DNA of 64,000 nucleotides from Pseudomonas sp. G.S.17 (GCF_038096165.1 NZ_CP151076.1:124001-188000); one strand, 5' to 3'. Positions 9,332 through 18,479 are shown, counted from the first letter of the stretch. Notes: generated from the letters alone by a model not told the origin. Program-made: numbers and translations.

Positions 9332-10207
9332 TCAGTCATGAACGACTTCCTTGTGCGTGCGGCTATGGAGTTCGAAAGCACGGATGCGCAGCTCTGGTGC
9401 CAGTCCGGCGTTCGTCGCGTTCTGGCTTAACCACTGCGGATAAGGGCCTTGCGCTCGGGTGGCGAAATCCTCGCCGTAGTCGGCACAAGCCTCCATCCAC
9501 ATGGCGAGCGCACGTTCAGTGACAAGGCCCCATTCCAGACCCGCCTGCAGACTGGAGTTCAGCCAGTCGCTGATCTGCGAACCGGTTAAACCAGAAAATA
9601 AATCCGGTGAGCGCTCGCCAAGCCAGTTGTAGATACGGCCGGTAAATCGCCAGCGCTGAGCCAGATCCAGCGCGTCAAGCTGATCTTCGCCCAGCACGGC
9701 ATGGCGCTCGTCCCACACGAATTCGGCGCCGGGACCGCTGAATGTCTGCCACTGCACTTGGTGTGGTGCTTCCCAGCTCTGTCGTGGCGCGCCAACCCAC
9801 CACTGCTCAATCGGCCCGAGGTGCTGGCTTGCGCCATGGGGATAACTCGACAACCAGAAATGTGTCACCAGCGGGTCGGCGAAGCGCAGCAGGCCGCCGC
9901 CGCCCAGACAATCCGGTGGAGAAATGAAATGGCGCAGATGCGCGGCGACTTGGTCGATGTCGGCGCGGCTGTAGATAAGGGTTGAGTCCTTGCGCAGCGA
10001 TTCATGCTCAAGCCAATCCGACAGCAACGAGCTACGTGAGTCAGGCCTGATCAGAATCGGTCCCAGATCGTGAAGATCCTTCCAGCGGGTTCCCAGATAT
10101 AGCGCGTCAATTTCGAACAGCTCGTGGCGCTGATAAAGCCCCACAAGTGCGTCTGGCCTCAATGCACCGTCAATCAGCAGATAGTTGGCTTGGGCAGGAT
10201 GATTCAT
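9332..10207 (-). CDS. DUF4123 T6SS effector adaptor (chaperone)
   Basis: This 291-residue protein starts at the ATG that overlaps the vgrG stop (ATGA, 10207-10204) and ends overlapping the effector start. The sequence opens with NYLLIDGAL and has the DUF4123 pattern of a beta-strand start, a LIYSRADIDQVAAHLR segment and an RFADPLVTHFWL motif, followed by helices. Proteins of this family (Tap/TEC) hold a cargo effector and load it on the tip of a specific VgrG. The position between vgrG and effector with start-stop overlaps on both sides fits that role directly. It looks intact, although its presumed cargo gene is broken. Confidence 0.9.
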   Translation of the reverse strand: MNHPAQANYLLIDGALRPDALVGLYQRHELFEIDALYLGTRWKDLHDLGPILIRPDSRSSLLSDWLEHESLRKDSTLIYSRADIDQVAAHLRHFISPPDCLGGGGLLRFADPLVTHFWLSSYPHGASQHLGPIEQWWVGAPRQSWEAPHQVQWQTFSGPGAEFVWDERHAVLGEDQLDALDLAQRWRFTGRIYNWLGERSPDLFSGLTGSQISDWLNSSLQAGLEWGLVTERALAMWMEACADYGEDFATRAQGPYPQWLSQNATNAGLAPELRIRAFELHSRTHKEVVHD

Positions 10208-12249
10208 TGACCAGACTCCGCCAGCGCTTCGCACGCTTCGCAGCGAGACGGTAGTAGTTTGAATTCATTACGAAGGGCTTCGACAGCCACTTCGGGCACC
10301 GGCATGGACGGAGCACCGGGAGCCGCGACTCGTTTTTCGAGCGGTATAGGTGGAAGCGGCACCGCTGGCATCCCCGGCATCGGCAGACCGCCCAGCAGAA
10401 TCGGCACGCTGCTGAAAATTCCTGCAGGTGTAATCGAAATCCAGTGCCCGCCGGCCTTGATTGTGGTGCTGAGGGTCGCGTCGACGATCATGTGCTGCCC
10501 GGCAGCCAGGTGGACTTCCAGCGCCGCACTGACCAGATGATTCGCCGCGCTGATGTGCTGATTGCCCACTACGGTCAGGGAATCGTCTGCCAAGACCTGT
10601 GTCTTGCGCGGTCCGAGGGTCAGGTGATGTTCTTCGCCTTGCAGTTCATGGCTGGACAGCCCCGTGACCAGGACGCTGCGCTGGTTGTCGACCTGGATCG
10701 ACTGGTCGTTGAGCACATGTTCTTTCCAGTCGCGTTGCGCGCGGATGGCGATTTCTTCCTGGCCCTGGCGGTCCTCGATTTTCAGTTCGTTATAACCACC
10801 GCCGCCGGGGCTACTGTGGGTCTTGAGCAAAGTCTGGGTTTTCTGCGCGGGCAGGTCCAGCGGGATGCGCGTGCTGGCGTTGGGCAGGCAGGCCTGCACG
10901 TAAGGCTGGTCGGGATCGGCCTCGAAATAACCGATCACCACTTCCATGCCGACCCGAGGAATCATCGCCGTGCCGTATTGGTCGTGGGCCCAGCCGGTGG
11001 CGACCCGCAGCCAGCAACTGGCGTGTTCGTCTTGCACACCTTCGCGGTCCCAGTAGAACTTGACCTTGACCCGACCGTACGCATCGCAATGAATCTCTTC
11101 GCCCGGCGGGCCGCTGACGATGGCGTGTTGGCTGCCAAGAATGCGCGGTTTGGGATGTTTCAGTGGCGGGCGAAACGGCGTCAGGCCGGGGATCGCTTCG
11201 AAGCGGTTTTGGTAGCCCTGACTGAACTCGCCGGGCTGCGCGGCGCGGTCGCTGTATTCTTCCAGCACCTGCGGCTGTTTGCCTTCATGAACCACGGAAA
11301 CCAGCAGCCACTGGGCATTCCAGTCCTCACGGGGATGCTCGGCGAGGGTCAGCAGATGGCCGCTGAGCAGGGCCGGCTGATCGCTTTTGCCGCTGGCCAG
11401 TTGATAGTCGCTGCGATGCCGTTCCAGCACGGTTTGCGCCTGACGCGCGCCGATCTGCCGGTCATTGAACGGCGCCGGATACCGGTAATCCTCAAGGTCC
11501 AGGCGCCCGTCCGCCAGCTTCGCACTGGCGCGCATGTCGATCCCGGGTTGTTCGAAATCGTAGGTCTGGCGACTGACTTTGCCGGTGCGGGTGGCGAGGC
11601 GCACGTTGAAGGCGTTGATCACCGGCGCTTGGGCCACCAGCCCGTTGCCTTGCAGGTAGGCCGTAGGATTTTTCAGGTTGGGCAGTGCGACAGGATCGTC
11701 GGCGAAGATCAGCAGGTGCCGGTCGCGGCTGTGCTCAAAGTGGAAGGACAAACCCTCCTCTTCACACAGGCGGCGAACGAAGTGCAGGTCGGTTTCGTGG
11801 TACTGGGTGCAGTAGTCGCGCGGCGGGCAGCTTTTGCTGCTCAGGCGGAACGCGAACTCGTCGGCGAGAATACCGTGGTCCTTGAGCACCAGGGCAATGA
11901 TTTCCGGCACGCTCTTATTCTGGAAAATCCGGTGATTATGCCGATGCTCGAGGCGCAGCAGGTTCGGCACCAACCGGATGAAATAGTGGGTGAAACGCTT
12001 GCCGGAATCGCCTTGGGCAATCTCGCCGATCTGCCCGTGCAGCCCGTTGCCCACAGCGTCAAAGGCCAGAAACGCCTGCCGATGCAGCAGGTCTTCAAGC
12101 GCGAGGTTGGCCCGTTCGCTGACCAGCTCGATACGCACACTGAAGGGCCGGCTGACGGCCTCTTTAGCGGTGAAACTCAGGACGCGAAGCTGATGCTCAA
12201 CCCCCGCGATATCCAGCGTGAACGTGGCTTGGTTGGCGGGGGTGAGCAT
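10204..12249 (-). CDS. vgrG: VgrG, T6SS spike protein
   Basis: The start is the ATG at 12249, preceded by AAGGAC at a good distance, giving 681 residues; an in-frame TTG at 12255 is less likely. The N-terminal gp27-like part contains the familiar FVRRLCEEEGLSFHFEH segment. The gp5-like OB-fold part has CWLRVATGWA and MIPRVGMEVVIGYFEADPDQP. The beta-helical needle follows (LKIEDRQGQEEIAIRAQ). The tail is rich in proline (PILLGGLPMPGMPAVPLPP) and ends with a short charged stretch, with no added enzymatic domain. It would cap the Hcp tube and carry the effector through its adaptor. No hcp or core T6SS gene lies in the window, so this is an orphan vgrG island. Confidence 0.95.
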   Translation of the reverse strand: MLTPANQATFTLDIAGVEHQLRVLSFTAKEAVSRPFSVRIELVSERANLALEDLLHRQAFLAFDAVGNGLHGQIGEIAQGDSGKRFTHYFIRLVPNLLRLEHRHNHRIFQNKSVPEIIALVLKDHGILADEFAFRLSSKSCPPRDYCTQYHETDLHFVRRLCEEEGLSFHFEHSRDRHLLIFADDPVALPNLKNPTAYLQGNGLVAQAPVINAFNVRLATRTGKVSRQTYDFEQPGIDMRASAKLADGRLDLEDYRYPAPFNDRQIGARQAQTVLERHRSDYQLASGKSDQPALLSGHLLTLAEHPREDWNAQWLLVSVVHEGKQPQVLEEYSDRAAQPGEFSQGYQNRFEAIPGLTPFRPPLKHPKPRILGSQHAIVSGPPGEEIHCDAYGRVKVKFYWDREGVQDEHASCWLRVATGWAHDQYGTAMIPRVGMEVVIGYFEADPDQPYVQACLPNASTRIPLDLPAQKTQTLLKTHSSPGGGGYNELKIEDRQGQEEIAIRAQRDWKEHVLNDQSIQVDNQRSVLVTGLSSHELQGEEHHLTLGPRKTQVLADDSLTVVGNQHISAANHLVSAALEVHLAAGQHMIVDATLSTTIKAGGHWISITPAGIFSSVPILLGGLPMPGMPAVPLPPIPLEKRVAAPGAPSMPVPEVAVEALRNEFKLLPSRCEACEALAESGQ

Positions 12250-12404
12250 GGGCAAGTCCTTGGCCTGGGGAAAGGCAGAACTTTGCGTGTAGACGCCTGG
12301 CGTGTAAGTAGGTATCAGGCCGAATATTTTGTAGGAACATTCTGGTAGTTATCGCGACTGCTCTTGGTGATGAATGCAAAGCCGCACAAAAATTTCACCA
12401 TTTC

Positions 12405-12419
12405 TGTTATATCGTAACG
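12405..12419. promoter_or_regulatory. Palindrome resembling a Zur box between vgrG and the SPFH/ATPase operon
   Basis: The sequence TGTTATATCGTAACG contains GTTA...TAAC inverted arms. Its left half equals that of the two better Zur-like sites at 23123 and 24292, but the right half differs at three positions. It lies about 67 bp upstream of the SPFH start, in the 236-bp divergent gap between vgrG and that operon. This is a weak candidate. Confidence 0.3.
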
Positions 12420-12485
12420 CTCCTGCACAGCCGGTTTTCGTGCAGTGAATCCATACAGAAACATTCAGTAAGTTTTGGGGTAGTG

Positions 12486-14432
12486 ATGCGGGTTGATCTG
12501 GATGTTGAGCACGACAGGCTGGATGGCTTGCCGCGGTTTCAGAGGGCGGCGGTGCAGGCGGCGCGGCTTTTGCGGCTGACGTGGCTGGCCGCTGGTTTGG
12601 GTGGCGCCGGGTTGGTGTTGTCGTTGTTCGTTGATCTGTTCTCGCCCAATTCCTTGTGGACGGCAGTGCTGACCACTGGCGCCGCTGCATTGTTGCTGCT
12701 GGCTGCCGGGTTGCAATCGACGCAGGGCGTCGCTTTGTGGCGCGCGCGAGCCTTGGGCAGCATCGCGCCGCTAATCATCAAGCAAAACCTGGCAGAAGAG
12801 TCCGGCTGGTATGAGCGCCTATTAGCGCGTATCAGCGGCAGCGGAACATCGCTGGTCGCGCAGATTGGCAAGCCGACGTTGTGGCTGGGCGGCTGGGCAT
12901 TGCTGGCGTTGATCAGCATCCAGTTGATCTGGAACCTGACGCTGCCGGGCAGTAATCTCTCGCAACTGGGTAACCTTGCGGGCGGCGCGATTCTGCTGCT
13001 GGCGTTTGGCTTGTTGGTGCTTGAGCGACAGTTCAGCGCCGAGCTTGCCGCCGAATGGCCTGAAGCCGGGCAACTGGCGCAGCTGACCCGCGTGGCGATT
13101 GCGGTGTTGCTGGTCGGCGCGCTGTGTCTGTTTTTCTCCAGTGCCGACCGCGTCTGGCCGGCGCGATTGGCGGTGTTGATCGGTCTGTTGCCTGGATTGG
13201 TGGCGGTCGAATTCCTGCTGCGCGCCGCACTATCATTATTCAGCCCGCGCAACGTACGCATCGAGCCGCGTCTGACGGCCAGCAGTTTTGTCGCCGGTCT
13301 GCTGCGCTGGCCACCGCAACCGCTGCTGGCGCTGCAACACGAACTGCACAACCGTTTCGGCATCGATCTGCGGCAGATCTGGGCGTTTACCTACATGCGT
13401 CGCGCCTTTCTCCCGGTGCTGGCAGTGGTGGTGGCGCTGGGTTGGGTGCTGAGCGGTGTGCATGAAATCCCCATGCAAGGCCGAGGCATCTACGAACGGT
13501 TTGGCAAGCCTGTGGAGGTTTTCGGCCCCGGCCTGCATGGCGGATTGCCTTGGCCCTTCGGGCGGGTGATCGCGGTGGAAAACGGCGTGGTGCATGAACT
13601 GGCGACCAGCGTCTCGGATTCCAGTGCCCTCGAACAGGTGCAAGACCCCGCCGAAGGCCCGCCGCCGCTGACCGCCAATCGCTTGTGGGACGCCAGCCAC
13701 ATCAACGAGAAATCCCAGGTGATCGCCAGCAGCGCCGGGGATAAACAGGGCTTCCAGATCGTCAACATGGACGTGCGTTTCGTCTACCGCATCGGCCTGA
13801 CCGATCAAGCCGCCATGGCTGCGACCTATAACGCCGCCGATGTACCGACCTTGATCCGCAGCACCGCCAGCCGGGTGTTGGTGCATGACTTTGCCTCGCG
13901 AACCCTCGACGAACTGCTCGGCGAACAACGCGCCGGTCTGGCTGACGACATTGGCAAGGCGGTGCAGGCCGATCTCAAGCAATTGGACAGCGGCGTGGAA
14001 ATCCTCGCCACGGTGGTGGAAGCCATCCATCCGCCAGCGGGCGCGGCCAATGCTTATCACGCGGTGCAAGCCGCGCAGATCAGTGCCCAGGCGCTGATTT
14101 CCCGGGAGCGCGGCGCGGCCAGTGACAAGGCCAACGTAGCGCAACTCAACGCCAGCATTGCGCGGGACCAGGCCACGGCGAACGCCCGGGAAGTCATGGC
14201 CACGGCGCAAGGCGCGGACTTGCGCTTCAGTGCCGAGCGCCAGGGCTTCGCCAAGGCCGGGCAAGCCTTTCTGCTGGAGCAATACCTGACCCAGCTGAGC
14301 CAGGGCCTGGCCCACGCCAAATTGTTGGTGCTCGATCACCGTCTGGGCGGCGCGAACAATGCGCCGACCATCGACCTGCGTACTTTCACTCTACCGGCAG
14401 ACCCAACGGCGCCGAGTAAAGCCGTTCAATAA
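12486..14432 (+). CDS. SPFH-domain membrane protein, HflK-like, with a large multi-pass N-terminal domain
   Basis: The protein has 648 residues from the ATG at 12486; the GTG at 12483 is also in frame and GGGG precedes both. The first 320 residues contain about seven hydrophobic segments, which HflK of E. coli (419 residues) lacks. The SPFH part follows: GRGIYERFGKPVEVFGPGLH, then QGFQIVNMDVRFVYRIG and a helical region with ISRERGAASDKANV. SPFH proteins form membrane microdomains or cages; HflK/HflC enclose FtsH. It is the first gene of a four-gene operon with two more SPFH proteins and a metal ATPase, which suggests a dedicated complex and not the housekeeping HflKC. The fusion to a multi-pass domain is the notable feature. 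Confidence 0.85.
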   Translation: MRVDLDVEHDRLDGLPRFQRAAVQAARLLRLTWLAAGLGGAGLVLSLFVDLFSPNSLWTAVLTTGAAALLLLAAGLQSTQGVALWRARALGSIAPLIIKQNLAEESGWYERLLARISGSGTSLVAQIGKPTLWLGGWALLALISIQLIWNLTLPGSNLSQLGNLAGGAILLLAFGLLVLERQFSAELAAEWPEAGQLAQLTRVAIAVLLVGALCLFFSSADRVWPARLAVLIGLLPGLVAVEFLLRAALSLFSPRNVRIEPRLTASSFVAGLLRWPPQPLLALQHELHNRFGIDLRQIWAFTYMRRAFLPVLAVVVALGWVLSGVHEIPMQGRGIYERFGKPVEVFGPGLHGGLPWPFGRVIAVENGVVHELATSVSDSSALEQVQDPAEGPPPLTANRLWDASHINEKSQVIASSAGDKQGFQIVNMDVRFVYRIGLTDQAAMAATYNAADVPTLIRSTASRVLVHDFASRTLDELLGEQRAGLADDIGKAVQADLKQLDSGVEILATVVEAIHPPAGAANAYHAVQAAQISAQALISRERGAASDKANVAQLNASIARDQATANAREVMATAQGADLRFSAERQGFAKAGQAFLLEQYLTQLSQGLAHAKLLVLDHRLGGANNAPTIDLRTFTLPADPTAPSKAVQ

Positions 14433-14443
14433 GGAGTCGACCC

Positions 14444-15469
14444 TTGAGTCTGTTTCATAACCACGATCATCACGATCACGCCGGACACGATCACAGCGGC
14501 CATCATCACGGGCATCACCATGGCGAAAGCGCTGGCCCCGCGGCGTTCCCCTGGCGGCGCGCGGCATTGGCGGCGGTGTTGATTGCCTTCGCAGTCGCGG
14601 CGGCCAGCCTGGTGCAAGTCCGCTCGGGCGAAGCCACGGTCATCACGCGTTTCGGCAATCCCTCCCGCGTGCTGCTGGAGCCAGGTCTGAGCTGGCGCTG
14701 GCCGGCGCCGTTCGAGGCAACGATTCCCGTGGATTTGCGCCTGCGCACCACGTCCAGCGGTTTGCAGGACGTCGGTACTCGCGACGGCCTGCGCATCATC
14801 GTTCAGGCTTATGTGGCCTGGCAGGTTCAAGGTGATCCGGACAATGTGCAGCGCTTCATGCGCGCCGTGCAGAACCAGCCGGACGAAGCCGCCCGCCAGA
14901 TCCGCACCTTCGTCGGCTCGGCGCTGGAAACCACGGCCAGCAGCTTCGATTTGTCGAGTCTGGTCAATACCGATGCCAGCCAGGTGCGGATTGCCGATTT
15001 CGAAAACCAGCTGCGGCAGCAGATCGATCAGCAACTGCTTACAACGTATGGCGTGCGCGTCCTGCAAGTCGGTGTCGAGCGTCTGACATTGCCTTCGGTG
15101 ACTCTCAACGCCACGGTTGACCGGATGCGCGCCGAACGCGAAACCATCGCCACTGAACGCACCGCCGTGGGCAAGCGCGAAGCCGCGCAGATTCGCTCGG
15201 CCGCTGAGCGCGACGCGCGCATTGTCGAGGCGGATGCGACGGTCAAGGCGGCGGATATCGAAGCGCAATCCCGGGTCGAGGCCGCGCAGATCTACGGCCG
15301 CGCCTACGCGGGTTCGCCGCAGCTGTACAACCTGCTGCGTTCGCTGGACACGCTGGGCACCATCGTCACGCCGGGCACCAAATTGATTCTGCGCACTGAT
15401 GCGGCTCCGTTCCGGGTGCTGATCGACGGCCCGCCGACGCTGGATAACAAGAGCGGATCGCAGCCATGA
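14444..15469 (+). CDS. SPFH-domain protein, HflC-like, with a His-rich N-terminus
   Basis: The protein has 341 residues. The start is a TTG at 14444, chosen because AAGGAG sits at 14431-14436 and because the coding N-terminus begins immediately. Residues 3-26 are extremely rich in His and Asp, a probable metal-binding tail on the inner face. One membrane segment follows at about 35-55, then the SPFH domain with GEATVITRFGNPSRVLLEPG and RVLQVGVERLTLP, and a coiled helical tail with ERTAVGKREAAQIRSAAERD, as in HflC. The gene overlaps the next by the ATGA at 15466. Its His-rich tail ties this SPFH set to the metal ATPase at the end of the operon. Confidence 0.85.
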   Translation: MSLFHNHDHHDHAGHDHSGHHHGHHHGESAGPAAFPWRRAALAAVLIAFAVAAASLVQVRSGEATVITRFGNPSRVLLEPGLSWRWPAPFEATIPVDLRLRTTSSGLQDVGTRDGLRIIVQAYVAWQVQGDPDNVQRFMRAVQNQPDEAARQIRTFVGSALETTASSFDLSSLVNTDASQVRIADFENQLRQQIDQQLLTTYGVRVLQVGVERLTLPSVTLNATVDRMRAERETIATERTAVGKREAAQIRSAAERDARIVEADATVKAADIEAQSRVEAAQIYGRAYAGSPQLYNLLRSLDTLGTIVTPGTKLILRTDAAPFRVLIDGPPTLDNKSGSQP

Positions 15470-16539
15470 GCGAGCAAGGAGCCATCAACGAACAGGTTGA
15501 GCGGCCGCCAGTGAACAGCCCGTGGCTGCAAGCCAGTCGCCTGGCGTTCATTGCGTTGTATGGCGTGACCTTGCTGGCCGCGCTGGGCTGGGCGTTGTCC
15601 AATGTGCGGCAGATCGATCCGCAGAATCGCGCGGTGGTGTTGCGTCTCGGTGCGCTGGAACGCATCCAGAACGCCGGTTTGCTGACCGCGTGGCCGCAGC
15701 CTTTCGAGCAAGTCGTGTTGCTGCCTTCGGCGGATCGAGTCATCGAGCGTCGAGTGGAAACCCTGCTGCGTTCTTTCCAGGCGGTGCAGGCCGATCGGGT
15801 CGCGAGTTTTGCGGCGCCGATGAGCGATGCGCTGGCCGGTTCCGGTTTTCTGCTGACCGGTGACGCCGGTGTCGTACAGCTGGACGTCACGGTGTACTAC
15901 AAGGTGACCGACCCTTATGCGTTCGTGCTGCAAGGCGATCATGTCTTGCCGGCGCTGGATCGCTTGGTCAATCGCAGCGCCGTGGCGCTGACTGCGGCCA
16001 GAGATCTGGACACTATTCTGGTTGCCCGCCCCGAGCTGGTCACCGCTGACAGCAAGGCTGCCGAGCGTCGGGAGCGTCTGCGTGGCGATCTGGTGCGCGG
16101 CATCAATCAGCGCCTGGCTGAACTCAACGCTACCGGCGTGGGCATTGGCATCGAAGTGGCGCGGGTCGATGTGCAATCGAGCCTGCCCACGGCGGCGATC
16201 AATGCCTTCAACGCTGTGCTGACTGCCAGCCAGCTCGCGGATCAAGCCGTCGCCAACGCGCGCAACGATGCGGAAAAGCTCAATCAGTCCGCCAATCAAC
16301 AAGCTGACCGCACATTGCAAGTCGCCCATGCACAGGCTTCGGAACGTCTGGCCAAAGCTCAGACCGACACCGCCACGGTGACCAGCCTCGCGCAGTCGAT
16401 TCAAAACCAGAGTGACCCCGGTTTGCTGCAACGCATCTATCGCGAACGGGTGCCGAAGATTCTCGGTCAGGCCGGTTCGGTAACCACGGTCGATCCCAAA
16501 GACGATTCCCGCCTGATTATTCAGGGAGCAGAAAAATGA
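15466..16539 (+). CDS. SPFH-domain protein, third HflK/HflC-like paralog of the operon
   Basis: The protein has 357 residues and starts with the ATG overlapping the previous stop. After about 25 residues there is one membrane segment (LAFIALYGVTLLAALGWAL), then the SPFH domain (NRAVVLRLGALERIQNAG, VVQLDVTVYYKVTDPYAFVL) and a long helical region rich in Ala and Gln. Three different SPFH paralogs in one operon is more than the usual HflK-HflC pair. It overlaps the ATPase gene by ATGA at 16536, so translation of the two is probably coupled. Confidence 0.85.
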   Translation: MSEQGAINEQVERPPVNSPWLQASRLAFIALYGVTLLAALGWALSNVRQIDPQNRAVVLRLGALERIQNAGLLTAWPQPFEQVVLLPSADRVIERRVETLLRSFQAVQADRVASFAAPMSDALAGSGFLLTGDAGVVQLDVTVYYKVTDPYAFVLQGDHVLPALDRLVNRSAVALTAARDLDTILVARPELVTADSKAAERRERLRGDLVRGINQRLAELNATGVGIGIEVARVDVQSSLPTAAINAFNAVLTASQLADQAVANARNDAEKLNQSANQQADRTLQVAHAQASERLAKAQTDTATVTSLAQSIQNQSDPGLLQRIYRERVPKILGQAGSVTTVDPKDDSRLIIQGAEK

Positions 16540-18479
16540 CTGGCGAAGCCGTTCACGATCACAGCCATGCCGCGCCGCAACCGGCGGGGAGCATGCTCAG
16601 CGGTGCGGAACAACGCAGCGCGGCCCGGCAACTGACGTTGGCGATGCTCGCCCTGGGTTTGCTTGGGCTCGGGTTGGTCTGGCGATTTGTGGCACCGGAA
16701 CAAACCGGCGTCAGTCAATTGCTGCTGGGTGCGGCCTCCTTGCTGGTGGCGATTCCCGTGGTCAGCGCCGGATGGCACAGCCTGCGTCATCCGAGCCTGC
16801 ACGGCATCACCGATCAACTGATCGCGCTGGCGATGCTGGGTGCCTGGGCAACCGGTGATTTGATGACCGCTGCCTTGTTGCCGATCATCATGATCTTCGG
16901 CCACGTGCTGGAAGAACGCAGCGTGATCGGCTCCCAGGAAGCGATTCAGGCGCTGGGGCGTTTGACCCGCAGCCACGCGCGGCTGATCGACGTCGACGGC
17001 AGCATTCGCGAAGTGGACAACTCGACGCTGGTGGCCGGGGATCAAGTGGAAGTTCGCGCTGGGGATCGTGTGCCCGCTGACGGTCTGGTGATTTCCGGAC
17101 AGGCCAGTCTCGACACCGCGCCGATCACCGGCGAGTCCGTGCCGCTGGAGGCGAGGGCGGGCATCGAAGTGTTCGGCGGCGCGATCAATCTCGACGGCTT
17201 GCTGCGCATCGAGGTGACACGCATCGGCAATGAATCGACGCTGGGCAAAGTGATCGCGCTGATGCAAAGCGCGGAGCGCTCCAAGCCGCCGATTACCCGG
17301 CTGCTGGAACGCTACGCCGGTAGTTACATGGTTTTGGTGTTGCTGATTGCCGCCGTGACCTGGTTCATCACCAACAATGCCCAGGCAATGTTGGCGGTAT
17401 TGGTGGCGGCTTGTCCGTGCGCCCTGGTGTTGTCGGCCCCGGCGACGGCCATTGCAGGCATTGCCGTTGCCGCGCGTCACGGGATTCTGATTCGCAGCTC
17501 GGCATTTCTCGAAGAGTTGGCCGATCTGACTTCGTTGGTGGTGGATAAAACCGGCACGCTGACGTTCGGCACGTTGCGCCTTGAATCCGTGCAGGCGGTC
17601 GGTGCCGAGCGTGCGGACTTGTTGCCCCTTGCGGCGAGTCTTGGCTCGGCCAGCAGCCATCCGGTCAGCCGCGCGCTGGCTGGTTTGGTGGGCAAGGATC
17701 AACTGCTGGCACTGAGCGATATTCGTGAGCGGCAAGGCTTGGGCGTGATCGCGTTCACGGAACACGGCGAAGCTGCGCTGGGCCGTCCCGAGCTGTTCGA
17801 ACAGCTCAATATCGCCACTTCAGCCGTGCCCAATCACGACGGACCTATCGCTGGCCTGGCAATGGACGGGGTGTTCCTTGCCTGGCTATTGCTCGCCGAC
17901 AGCCTCAAGCCCGAAGCGCGTTTTGCCTTGGCTGAGCTGCGGGAGCTGGGTATGGGCCGGCAACTGCTGCTGACCGGGGATCGCAAAACCGTGGCCGACA
18001 GTCTGGCCCTGGAGGTCGGCATCGCCGATGTGGAATCCCAGGCGCTGCCGGAAGACAAACTCACCCGGGTACGCGGCGAAATCGCCAGTGGTTTCCGGCC
18101 CATGGTGGTGGGCGACGGGATCAATGATTCGCTGGCCCTGAAAGCCGGAGTGGTCGGCGTGGCGATGGGCGCGGGCGGTGCCGATATCGCGCTGGCATCG
18201 GCTGACATCGTGCTGATCGGCAGCGACCTGCGCCGCCTGGGCACTTGCGTGCGCTTGAGCCGTCAGTGTCGGCGAACCCTGCAAGTCAACGTGATCATCG
18301 GCCTGGGCTGGACGCTGGCCATCGTTGCGTTTGCCGCCTTTGGTCTGTTGGGCGCGGCAGGAGCGATGGTCGCCGCCATTCTGCACAATCTGAGTACGCT
18401 TCTGGTGCTGGGCAACGCGGGCAGATTGTTGCGTTTTCAGGAGCCGCTACTAAAGTTGGATACGACGCCACAGGCCTGA
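16536..18479 (+). CDS. P1B-type heavy-metal-transporting ATPase
   Basis: The 647 residues contain all P-type ATPase signatures: TGES in the actuator domain, the membrane CPC motif in ACPCALVLSAP, the phosphorylation site DKTGTLTFG, the HP motif SSHPVSRAL, TGDRKT and GDGINDSLAL. There is no N-terminal GMTCxxC metal domain; instead a short HDHSHAAP stretch is present. The last membrane region reads HNLSTLLVLGNAGRLL, without the Asp that Zn/Cd/Pb pumps usually carry there, so the metal cannot be assigned. The protein should pump a soft or transition metal across the inner membrane. Its gene is the last of the SPFH operon. Confidence 0.9.
   Translation: MTGEAVHDHSHAAPQPAGSMLSGAEQRSAARQLTLAMLALGLLGLGLVWRFVAPEQTGVSQLLLGAASLLVAIPVVSAGWHSLRHPSLHGITDQLIALAMLGAWATGDLMTAALLPIIMIFGHVLEERSVIGSQEAIQALGRLTRSHARLIDVDGSIREVDNSTLVAGDQVEVRAGDRVPADGLVISGQASLDTAPITGESVPLEARAGIEVFGGAINLDGLLRIEVTRIGNESTLGKVIALMQSAERSKPPITRLLERYAGSYMVLVLLIAAVTWFITNNAQAMLAVLVAACPCALVLSAPATAIAGIAVAARHGILIRSSAFLEELADLTSLVVDKTGTLTFGTLRLESVQAVGAERADLLPLAASLGSASSHPVSRALAGLVGKDQLLALSDIRERQGLGVIAFTEHGEAALGRPELFEQLNIATSAVPNHDGPIAGLAMDGVFLAWLLLADSLKPEARFALAELRELGMGRQLLLTGDRKTVADSLALEVGIADVESQALPEDKLTRVRGEIASGFRPMVVGDGINDSLALKAGVVGVAMGAGGADIALASADIVLIGSDLRRLGTCVRLSRQCRRTLQVNVIIGLGWTLAIVAFAAFGLLGAAGAMVAAILHNLSTLLVLGNAGRLLRFQEPLLKLDTTPQA

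Larger units (their letters stand above)
4775..9339 (-). pseudogene. VasX-like T6SS membrane-targeting effector (BTH_I2691 type), split by an IS5-family element
   Basis: The 5' part (9339-6852) begins at the ATG that overlaps the adaptor stop (ATGACTGA) behind an AAGGAAG ribosome-binding site. Its N-terminus (CPFKGPDIAIVPMRYALDRS) is typical of the VasX N-terminal region. A long helical middle is followed by membrane segments at about 702-716, 733-756 and 792-815. Beyond the insertion the frame resumes at 5655 with two more membrane segments (restored residues about 838-861 and 873-892), a YLKRD..GKWLHKC.W motif and a soluble C-terminal part to 4775. Removing the element and one CTAG gives one uninterrupted ORF of about 1122 residues, close to V. 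cholerae VasX (1085). As it stands, the upstream fragment ends after the codon for Val at 6844 with TGA at 6841 and lacks two helices and the C-terminal domain, so pore formation is probably lost. The 333-residue ORF 5776-4775 is the remaining 3' part with IS-derived codons at its start. Confidence 0.9.

Noticed and set aside
12270..12290. A GG...GC pattern considered as a sigma-54 promoter
   Set aside because: The spacing between GG and GC is nine and not ten bases, and the flanking bases do not fit.
10444..12348. A 634-codon plus-strand frame opposite vgrG
   Set aside because: It mirrors the strong vgrG codon pattern on the other strand; its translation shows no domain and crosses the vgrG start.
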